Shown: piece by piece, positions 15,001-19,269 of the stretch | Layout: each line of letters begins with the position of its first letter | Position numbering within the stretch: the first letter of the stretch is position 1 | Assembly (NCBI GenBank): GCA_036841525.1 | Contig: DAITVZ010000077.1 | Coordinates: 1 to 19,269, forward strand | Reading direction: 5' to 3' | From: JAAYEA01 sp012689325 | Lineage (GTDB): Bacteria; Chloroflexota; Anaerolineae; JAAYEA01 | DNA: 19,269 nt | The notes under the pieces: model-generated | The model's database searches: none | Seen by the model: the letters and a program-made list of their open reading frames with translations, nothing else | What the model was told of the DNA's origin: nothing | Translations under genes and position numbers: made by a program

Positions 15001-15134
15001 ACCACTTTGTGGGCATGTTCGAGGATGCCCTGATCTCGCAGGGGCAAGTGGGCTTTGCCATCGACTTGATGCCGGGCAAAGAAGCCGTGTTCGAGTTTGA
15101 CAATCTCGAGCTGCGCTCCTCAGCTGAGCCGTAG
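12015..15134 (+). CDS. 1039-residue multidomain membrane protein (PsbP-like, TPR, PH-like, DUF4190, LamG-like)
   Basis: ATG 12015 follows GGGGAGG with a 6-nt gap. Domains in order: residues 1-178, a PsbP/DcrB-like fold (FYHEEWNFSLAYPADWPVI opening, 'LRGILESF' close); 202-250, TPR-like helices; 270-330, an unassigned conserved-looking part; 360-418, a Pro/Ala linker; about 420-560, an unassigned domain; 563-648, a bacterial PH-like domain (YIPWGALDTFEI, CQIIFETKRTGK, then a terminal helix); 668-742, a DUF4190-type membrane hairpin with the Arg-rich turn GRRARREIDRSGG; 745-830, a Thr/Pro/Ala linker; 857-1036, a LamG/3-keto-disaccharide-hydrolase-like jelly roll ending EFDNLELRSS. No signal peptide is present. 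Two membrane helices put both ends on the same side, and the Arg-rich turn suggests the cytoplasm for the loop, so topology is unclear. Last gene of the plus-strand operon. The jelly roll may bind glycans; that is inference. Confidence 0.75.
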   Translation: MPSTEVRTTTFYHEEWNFSLAYPADWPVIYQDEPAGSWTIPIAVAGPSAPGGRPTFMVNARRGEILQGSSGSPVYAIGPTGQMIKMPCTPEEYIALNRDSLAGDFPGYRFLAGEAITLADKPAARMEYSYDTQGGRITEEAVTLFGVGVTFQFIAEMPAAKVEKLRPLLRGILESFRLGRPEPQAEELVAAEPVASAEPPSSLELYNQAVELYEYGKFAEALAAFEACLRAGGYQPQAAYAMILCQQQLGRQMQLPQEPEGLEDTATPIYLATNLVCHLLQRGYAAALTKEGKTSEVWAEIGGARYRVSVISGFGVGGYFCNAWRKKQDGYVPLSDPSANPNPTPADRSLLALLKDLAALPPARLPAVGLPSALPEEAPPPAPAAQAPEPAPAVEPPAPAERIPAQAPAPVAAPAGGAASVAEFITSHGDAALEGALLSVKRARLSSERASLALDDLRLAYLFLPTGFTWRPLRTSTYNYQWVNLDKLPEADYGLLTAALGQRGQGLAKDCTFVLMDSRCRVLSLKWKQLVERGLPLLAQLWGGREARQERAARWLETNPSLAIQAKVGLYRSSASLNAAGIGGKGSRYIPWGALDTFEITQHQDSWGDSCQIIFETKRTGKRTTIALSVNPKWTEACLALIDFWRSREPDAEVPPPAEPPATAKQSPLAQTSLIAGILAWCLVPVLGALIAIVTGRRARREIDRSGGALQGKGKATLGMALGYAQVALLLALLVAGMVSSLQSKDQAGPRSPGGTPSRVVVVGRGAATEVVKEYAATPAAVKAAATVTVHGAAVTPRATNTPRPTLRATATMAPPTASPSLAPSGTPTLNLEQALLVGQALRATVEANPVWAASAIYDTFDANVRNWPTDTDANDYGSWTRELADGAYRWSMKTPKGVHSTIRLSAAAVTPLYFAADMRQISGADAGHGLVLHASEDSQYFFAIINSQRYYLARMVQGQWTLLANWTPCAAIRPWQTNRLAVAAGNGQFALLINDHFVGMFEDALISQGQVGFAIDLMPGKEAVFEFDNLELRSSAEP

Positions 15135-15150
15135 GAGGAGGCGCCGGTCG

Positions 15151-15420
15151 CCGTTCAGGTCCGCAGCCGGGCTGACCTGGTGGCAGGTGCGCGCCTTGGA
15201 TGCAAACCAGGAGGGGTGGGCCGCGGTCGGCATGGATGGCAGCGTCTTTCTGGAACCGGCACCATCAGCGCAGACTCGGTATACGCCACTGCTGTTCAGG
15301 GATCTGTGGCGCAAAGGCTCGGTTCGAAAGAAGGTCATCATATGGACACAATCAGTCGGCTGGCTGGGCGCACAGGCGCCAGTGGGATCGCTCAACCTGT
15401 TCTGGAGGAAGTGTCAATAG
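15151..15420 (+). pseudogene. Remnant with the second half of an SH3-like domain
   Basis: In this frame the sequence reads GLTWWQVRALDANQEGWAAV then GMDGSVFLEPA, matching the end of bacterial SH3 domains ('WW.VR...G.EGWVA'). The first half of the fold is missing: upstream is the stop of the 1039-residue gene and a short GC-rich stretch. The frame then runs on without recognisable content to TAG 15418-15420. It looks like the scar of a gene that lost its 5' part. Confidence 0.4.
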
Positions 15421-15545
15421 CCGCCCAAGCTTTACCGCCCATGATCGACTTGGCGTTTACCTCTTGGCGCAGGTGGTCGCCAACTGCGACCAATTCACCT
15501 GGATCGGGCAGAGCAGAGGGTTTCTGGCAGATCTATTGGGAATAG
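15342..15545 (+). CDS. Possible 67-residue hypothetical protein
   Basis: ATG 15342 is preceded by GAAAGAAGG about 7 nt upstream, and the frame reads MDTISRLAGRTGASGIAQPV onward to TAG 15543-15545. There is no recognisable domain. It overlaps the SH3-like remnant in another frame and lies in decayed DNA, so it may be chance. Confidence 0.2.
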   Translation: MDTISRLAGRTGASGIAQPVLEEVSIAAQALPPMIDLAFTSWRRWSPTATNSPGSGRAEGFWQIYWE

Positions 15546-15729
15546 CAGCGCTACCCTGGCGGCGAATTGCCCCCATTGTGGACTGGCGCTCGTGCGCACA
15601 TTCTGGCAAGAGGGCGGTGCCTGCATGGGCACCTGCCTCAAACCCAAGTGCGCCTATGCCGGCAGCACCATCGCCGCCGTCACCACGGCCGAGGTGCAAG
15701 GCGCCCAGCCTCGCACGGTGACGCTCTAG
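15541..15729 (+). pseudogene. Cys-rich (zinc-binding-like) fragment without a start codon
   Basis: The frame ending at TAG 15727-15729 reads ANCPHCGLALVRTFW, then GGACMGTCLKPKCAYAG. The CxxC pair and the later C-x3-C-x4-C spacing look like a metal-binding protein of under 70 residues. No ATG, GTG or TTG with a ribosome-binding site is visible upstream in frame, so the 5' end seems lost or altered. Confidence 0.35.
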
Positions 15730-16166
15730 ACGGAGGAGCCCACGCTGCGTTTCTGCGCCCACTTTGCTGGGGCCGGCCTCCTCTGCCTGCTGGCGGGGCT
15801 GTGCCCTGGATGAGATGAGCCGGTTTATGGACCGCATCGGGCAGATCTCCAACGAGGCGGAAAGTGCGAAACGCGGAGGACGCCCCAAGCTGAATCGCCA
15901 GTACCATGATCGCTGTGTGGCTTTTCCGCGAGCCCAATGGGATTTGGGGTCCCACCGCCCCAAGAGGAATGACAGGAGGGATCGGTCAACAAGAGCAGCC
16001 ATCTGATGGTATATCAGGCCCCGGCGAGCGTCAAGCCGATCTGGGGCTGATGGCGCTCCCCGACGTGGACCGTCAGGCCATGGTCGAGTCATCCTGGTCG
16101 AGATCTCTGGCGATCTGTGGTCCAGCAGCGACAGGGAATAGTTTTGCCACATGGCAAAGAACTCTG

Positions 16167-16199
16167 GCCCGTCAGGGGGATCGCCCCTGGCGGGCTTTT
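16167..16199 (+). terminator. Strong intrinsic terminator, plus strand
   Basis: GCCCGTCAGGGG (16167-16178), a 5-nt loop, then CCCCTGGCGGGC (16184-16195) and TTTT. The stem is 12 bp with one T-G wobble. The T tract is on the plus strand only, so it ends plus-strand transcription coming from the decayed region. It lies 6 bp from the stop of the convergent holin-like gene. Confidence 0.8.
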
Positions 16200-16205
16200 C
16201 TGTTC

Positions 16206-16547
16206 CTACTGTGTATTCGGCGTCACCCAGGCAAAGAGCGCCATCACAAACTTGGCCCCAAAGCTCGATAGTCCGGCGCCGAACAGCCCTACCATCACCG
16301 CCGTGAACAGGCCGGCAGGCGTGGGCGGCCAGGTTGTCACGCATTGCGCCGCCACCGGGATCAGGATCCCCAACAGCAGCACCAGGCCCAGGATCACCAC
16401 GTCCGCCTTGCCCTCAAGCTGCGGATTGCCCGGCTCGGTCTCGATCTTGCCCTTGATGAACCCCTTCAGGAACGCGGTCAGCAGGCCTACGGCCACCGCC
16501 ACGGCCAGCGGGTTGGTGAAGGCTTCAGGAATGGTCGGCAGGTCCAT
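16206..16547 (-). CDS. Small holin-like membrane protein
   Basis: A 113-residue protein, MDLPTIPEAFTNPLAVAVAV onward, with three hydrophobic segments (about residues 12-30, 48-70 and 77-105) separated by short polar loops containing KGFIKGKIE and GNPQLEGKAD. Size, spacing and position after tail genes fit a phage holin, which permeabilises the inner membrane at lysis. No family-specific motif is evident, so the class is not assigned. AGGAGA lies 8 nt before the ATG at 16547. A 7-bp stem-loop at 16564-16580 ends just before that ribosome-binding site. No endolysin gene is visible downstream, where the DNA is decayed. Confidence 0.6.
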   Translation of the reverse strand: MDLPTIPEAFTNPLAVAVAVGLLTAFLKGFIKGKIETEPGNPQLEGKADVVILGLVLLLGILIPVAAQCVTTWPPTPAGLFTAVMVGLFGAGLSSFGAKFVMALFAWVTPNTQ

Positions 16548-16559
16548 TGGTTTCTTCTC

Positions 16560-16905
16560 CTATGCGGCATCCGATGCCGCCTCCTCAATCCAGAATAGCG
16601 GTTTGATCTCTACGTTCTGCCTCTTGGCGTACCTCGGGTCGTTCTTATGGTCCTCCTCCTCCGCCTTGTGATTTTGGTCCACAGAAGAACCCCTGGAGCG
16701 TGGCCAGCAACTCCACGAAACAGTGCCAGCAGAGCGCCCGCTTCTCCAGCCCCTCCACGATGTCCAGGACGGACCTCTCGTGTTCTGCGGGGATGTTCCA
16801 AAACTCCAGCAGCAGGTGCCCCCACAGGTGGGTCATGGGCCCGTGGCATCGCTCGCAGCGCCGTTCCGCCTCCAGTCGCTCCAGGCCGCTAACGTCTGCT
16901 GTCAT
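16560..16905 (-). CDS. Cys-rich phage-region protein with an apparent +1 frameshift
   Basis: From ATG 16905 the frame reads MTADVSGLERLEAERRCERC, then HGPMTHLWGHLLLEFW and ALCWHCFVELLATLQGFFC. CxxCH and CWHC form a zinc-binding-like pair. In that frame the end becomes a meaningless GGGGGP tail, stopping at 16645. Dropping one C at plus-strand 16679-16680 continues the protein as DQNHKAEEEDHKNDPRYAKR and KPLFWIEEAASDAA to a stop at 16560-16562, 114 residues in all and only 12 bp before the holin-like ATG. I read this as one gene with an indel. An in-frame start at 16953 exists but would overlap the previous gene by 65 bp instead of 17. Function is unknown; such small proteins between tail and holin genes are common in siphophages. 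Confidence 0.55.
16564..16580 (-). promoter_or_regulatory. Stem-loop at the holin-like gene's ribosome-binding site
   Basis: GCGGCATCGGATGCCGC on the minus strand gives a 7-bp stem with a 3-nt loop. It lies at the very end of the upstream frame, 2 nt before AGGAGA. It could couple holin translation to ribosomes finishing the upstream gene. No T tract follows, so it is not a terminator. Confidence 0.4.
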
Positions 16906-17473
16906 CTGACCACCCGATCTGCTCGTCCAGATAGGTCGCCAATTTGTCAGCACTTGCCAGGATCGTCCTCACGGCCTGCGCGATGGCCGCGATCTGTTTG
17001 GCGTCCGTGATGACGTTCTTGTTCACGTTGACCCGGCAGTAGTAGGGCGTCTCGGCGTCCTCGTCCTGGCCGCCCAGGATCTCCAGCAGCAGCGTCCCGC
17101 CGGCCTGGCTGGGCAGCTTGACCGCCTCTCGCAGGCGCGAGTAGTGGACCGCGATGCCATAGTTGAGGTTGGCGTCGTAGCTGGGGGCCCACTTGCCCCA
17201 CTCGATCTGCACGCTGTCCACATAGATCCCCGAGACGCGGTAGGCGGACCAGGCGGCGCCTTCGTAGCCCGTCACCAGCGACTCCGCCTGCGCGAACAGG
17301 GTGGAGATCGCCGCGGCCCATAGCTCTGGGTCCCCAAAGTTCTTGCCCATCTCTTGATAGTGGGCCGTGAATGTATCCGGCGCCCGCTTCCCGTCCGCGA
17401 AGCGGTGCCAGTGCAAGGCCAGGCAGTCGACCTCGCGGTGGTAGGCCAGCCGGTGGATGGTCCTGTTGATCAT
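16889..17473 (-). CDS. Phage-region protein of unknown function
   Basis: A 194-residue protein starting MINRTIHRLAYHREVDCLAL. The ATG at 17473 overlaps the stop of the tail gene by four bases (ATGA), so translation is probably coupled. The frame is open further upstream, but there it is antiphase to the tail protein's His-rich region. Trp/Tyr-rich segments (QIEWGKWAPSYDANLNYGI, ETPYYCRVNVNKN) suggest a compact beta-rich middle. The C-terminus (TDAKQIAAIAQAVRTILASA) is helical. No membrane segment, signal peptide or known motif is seen. Position between tail tip and holin suggests a structural or tip-accessory protein, but this is only context. Confidence 0.6.
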   Translation of the reverse strand: MINRTIHRLAYHREVDCLALHWHRFADGKRAPDTFTAHYQEMGKNFGDPELWAAAISTLFAQAESLVTGYEGAAWSAYRVSGIYVDSVQIEWGKWAPSYDANLNYGIAVHYSRLREAVKLPSQAGGTLLLEILGGQDEDAETPYYCRVNVNKNVITDAKQIAAIAQAVRTILASADKLATYLDEQIGWSDDSRR

Positions 17474-19269
17474 GATGGCGTCCCCGTCGTGTGCGTGTGC
17501 GCCCCGCTGGAGGCGATGGTGTGGGTGTGCGCCCCAGCAGAAACGGTGGTGTGATACTCGTCGTGATGCTGGAAATTGAGGGTGCCCAGTTGCTCGTCGA
17601 TGACGATGTTGCCGCTCCCCATGGACCAGGAGATCGTGTGGTAGTGGCCGCTGTCCGTGCTGGTGACGCCGCTGGCGCTGGCGTTGTGGCAATGGTTGGC
17701 GGAATGGGTGTGCCAGCCGGAGAGCTGGAGCGAGTGCTCGTGGCCGGTGTGCTCGTCGGTGGTGTGCGTGTGCGCGCCGCTGGAGGCGATGCTGTGCGTG
17801 TGGCTGTACCGGGCGCACTTGTGCACGTGGCTCCTGAAGGCCGCGTGGTAGTCGCTCTCGTTGGCCCGGTCGTTCCCCGTCGCCGCGATGTCCTCCGGCG
17901 TCGTCGTGTCAAAGAGCGCGTGCTGGTGGCTCCGCCGCACGAACTCCATGTCCGCCGAGCCGGGGTTGTCCGAGGCGTACATGTCCTCCTGGTTGGTCAG
18001 CTTGCCGCCGGTGTCGTAAGGGGCGTTGGTGGAGATGCCGTGCACGTGCAGGATGCTGGCCAGCTCGGGGAAGTGGGGATCGCTGGGATCGCCCGCGTAG
18101 GGGCTGTCGTCCGGCTGGATGGTGGTCGGGTTCTCCGTGGAGATGATCGGCCCCACGTTGGAGCCGCCCCCGCCCCCGGCCTGGTCGTTCAGCAAGTCCG
18201 GCTCGTCCTGGCCCAGGGTGATCTCCAGCTCCTCGATGATCTGGCCCGGCTGCTCCGCGCGCTCCACCAGCGTCCCCGCCACCCGCTTCACCCGCCAGTT
18301 CTCCGCCAGGTTGAGCTGGAACGGCTCGAAATAGACGCTCACATAGTCGCCCACGTCGAAATCGCGGCCGTACTTGAGCGCCTCGGTCTGCCGGAAGGTG
18401 AAGGTGACGCCCTCCACCGGGTGGCCGTTGATGGCCAGCATGGTCTGGCCCTTTTGCGTCAGCACGCCCTGGTCCACCGTGGAGCCCATGGACAGCACGC
18501 CCTCCCGCCGCCCGTAGGTGGCGATGGACGCCTCGTCCTTGCAGATGACCACCAGCCGCCCCGCGCCCTGGTTCACCCCCAGCACGTAGATCACGTTGTA
18601 GACCTTCAGCCGGTCGGTGTAGGCGCTGATGCCCACCAGGTTCTCCCGGTCCACCGTCAAGATCACCTGCCGGTTCCCCTCGGGGTTCCCCTCGGCGCGG
18701 TTCACGCCCCGCCAGGGGTAGTAGGTCTCGAAGTCCAGCCGCCCCTCGCCGTCGGCCTTGACCTCGTAATCGATCCCATAACGCGAGGCCAGGTCCGCGC
18801 AGGCGTCGCCCACGGTCTGCTCGTGGGTGTACTTGACCGTGCGGTTGGCCGCCACGGCATCCTCGGGGCACTCGCTCCGGGCCGGTTGCACGGAAAAGCC
18901 CGGCTCCGCCCGGCCCGTGTCGTCGGGCCGCTCGGCGTAGGTGTCGGTCAAGTTGTACTGCACCATGTACTTGGCCGCGTCGTCGGGGTGCCCGGTGTAT
19001 TGCAGGTACCCCTCCCCGGGCAGGGGCACGCAGCGCCGCCGCTCCAGGAGGGCGTTGAGCGAGCGCCCCAGCACGGTGTAGGTGGCCCCGGCCTCCCCCT
19101 CCTGCGGCAGGTCGCTCTGTGGTTTCTCGATCAGCGCGGCCATCAGGTCGTGGCGCCCCCGGCGGATCAGCAGCTTGTCCAGGGCCCGCAGCCACGGGTA
19201 GGCGGGGCTGGCCATGTTCACCTTGAGGTCCGAGAAGCTCCCCCACCCCTGCGACGCCTTCTCCCAGTG
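17470..19269 (-). CDS. Gp37-like phage tail protein with His-x-His tip (5' end outside window)
   Basis: The frame is open to the window edge (599 residues visible), beginning HWEKASQGWGSFSDLKVNMA; a GTG at 19221 is probably internal. Residues about 1-370 resemble siphovirus ReqiPepy6 Gp37-like / tail-associated proteins: 'LIRRGRHDLMAALIEKPQSD', 'TVGDACADLASRYGIDYEV', 'VILTVDRENLVGISAYTDRLKVYNVIYVLG', and a late 'FDVGDYVSVYF' with 'IIEELEITLGQ'. These baseplate-hub-like proteins sit at the tail end and connect to host-binding parts. After a Gly-rich linker (AGGGGGSNVG, near 18165) about 200 residues are dense in His-x-His motifs, such as HVH, HQH, HVH, HTH, HEH and HYH. In T4-type fibre tips such motifs bind metal ions. 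The last part repeats IASSGAHTHTT twice. Confidence 0.7.
   Translation of the reverse strand, partial: HWEKASQGWGSFSDLKVNMASPAYPWLRALDKLLIRRGRHDLMAALIEKPQSDLPQEGEAGATYTVLGRSLNALLERRRCVPLPGEGYLQYTGHPDDAAKYMVQYNLTDTYAERPDDTGRAEPGFSVQPARSECPEDAVAANRTVKYTHEQTVGDACADLASRYGIDYEVKADGEGRLDFETYYPWRGVNRAEGNPEGNRQVILTVDRENLVGISAYTDRLKVYNVIYVLGVNQGAGRLVVICKDEASIATYGRREGVLSMGSTVDQGVLTQKGQTMLAINGHPVEGVTFTFRQTEALKYGRDFDVGDYVSVYFEPFQLNLAENWRVKRVAGTLVERAEQPGQIIEELEITLGQDEPDLLNDQAGGGGGSNVGPIISTENPTTIQPDDSPYAGDPSDPHFPELASILHVHGISTNAPYDTGGKLTNQEDMYASDNPGSADMEFVRRSHQHALFDTTTPEDIAATGNDRANESDYHAAFRSHVHKCARYSHTHSIASSGAHTHTTDEHTGHEHSLQLSGWHTHSANHCHNASASGVTSTDSGHYHTISWSMGSGNIVIDEQLGTLNFQHHDEYHTTVSAGAHTHTIASSGAHTHTTGTPS
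17489..17529 (-). repeat. His-x-His module repeat, copy 1 (41 bp)
   Basis: These 41 bases match 17762-17802 with three mismatches. Both encode H-T-H-[ST]-IASSGAHTH in the tail protein, so they form an in-frame internal duplication near its C-terminus. Confidence 0.65.
17762..17802 (-). repeat. His-x-His module repeat, copy 2 (41 bp)
   Basis: Partner of 17489-17529 with three mismatches, in the same reading frame of the tail gene. Confidence 0.65.

Larger units (their letters stand above)
15135..16166. other. Decayed region with coding fragments, no intact gene
   Basis: About 1 kb lies between the operon and the terminator at 16167 without a convincing complete gene. Coding-like pieces change frame repeatedly on the plus strand: an SH3-like half (15151-15255), a Cys-rich piece (15541-15729), a helical piece containing MSRFMDRIGQISNEAE (about 15805-15900), and RVILVEISGDLWSSSDRE ending at a TAG just before the terminator (about 16085-16141). 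A palindrome, TTTGCCA-CA-TGGCAAA, lies at 16143-16158. The pattern suggests a degraded plus-strand gene set. Confidence 0.5.

Noticed and set aside
15457..16344. 295-codon minus-strand frame across the decayed region
   Set aside because: No motif, Arg-rich composition, overlaps the terminator and the 3' end of the holin-like gene; plus-strand fragments look more coding-like.
17909..19246. 445-codon minus-strand frame overlapping the tail gene
   Set aside because: Out-of-phase reading with Gly/Arg/Ala-rich text; the Gp37-like frame explains the DNA.
1..19269. tRNA or rRNA genes
   Set aside because: No cloverleaf-like or rRNA-like stretch was recognised by eye in the intergenic gaps; a covariance-model scan would be needed to exclude small RNAs.

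Overview
The window is GC-rich bacterial DNA. The organism is most likely a member of the Chloroflexota (Anaerolineae or Caldilineae grade), inferred from gene style rather than a marker gene. The pointers are Pro/Thr-rich linkers, long WD40 and Asp-box propeller proteins, a DUF4190-type membrane hairpin, a STAND-type ATPase joined to an OmpR-type winged helix, and secreted proteins ending in a short hydrophobic 'HLPALLK' tail. No rRNA, tRNA or CRISPR array was found.

Left edge (1-846): the C-terminal part of a ParB/KorB-like protein, then a small phage-type reading frame broken by a one-base expansion of a G tract (589-595), then a perfect 14-bp inverted repeat (721-768). Next come two minus-strand genes: a short zinc-ribbon protein (1711-1938) and a zinc-ribbon/membrane/HEAT-repeat protein (847-1635).

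Centre (2026-15134): an accessory block. A sigma70-like promoter (2026-2055) precedes a membrane-anchored protein with an aminoglycoside-phosphotransferase/kinase-like domain (2148-3728). It converges on a STAND-like ATPase with a C-terminal winged helix (3767-5083), which has its own promoter at 5154-5182. Divergent from that regulator is a four-gene plus-strand run: a lipoprotein with two seven-bladed WD40 propellers (5246-7453), two tandem paralogous secreted Asp-box propellers (7496-9667 and 9785-11974), and a 1039-residue multidomain membrane protein (12015-15134). A perfect 11-bp inverted repeat (5197-5227) lies between the regulator and this run, as an operator would. The run looks like an operon (gaps 42, 117 and 40 bp) and may build a surface or envelope sensing or adhesion apparatus under local control. 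That function is inferred from domain content only.

Right part (15135-16205): about 1 kb of decayed DNA with coding fragments, including half an SH3-like domain and a Cys-rich fragment, ending in a strong intrinsic terminator (16167-16199). From 16206 to the right edge the minus strand carries a phage late cluster. In transcription order it holds a Gp37-like tail protein with a long His-x-His tip (partial, runs off the window), a 194-residue unknown, a Cys-rich protein with an apparent frameshift, and a small holin-like membrane protein. The accessory block therefore lies between phage-type DNA on both sides. It could be prophage cargo, or a host island next to decaying prophage pieces.
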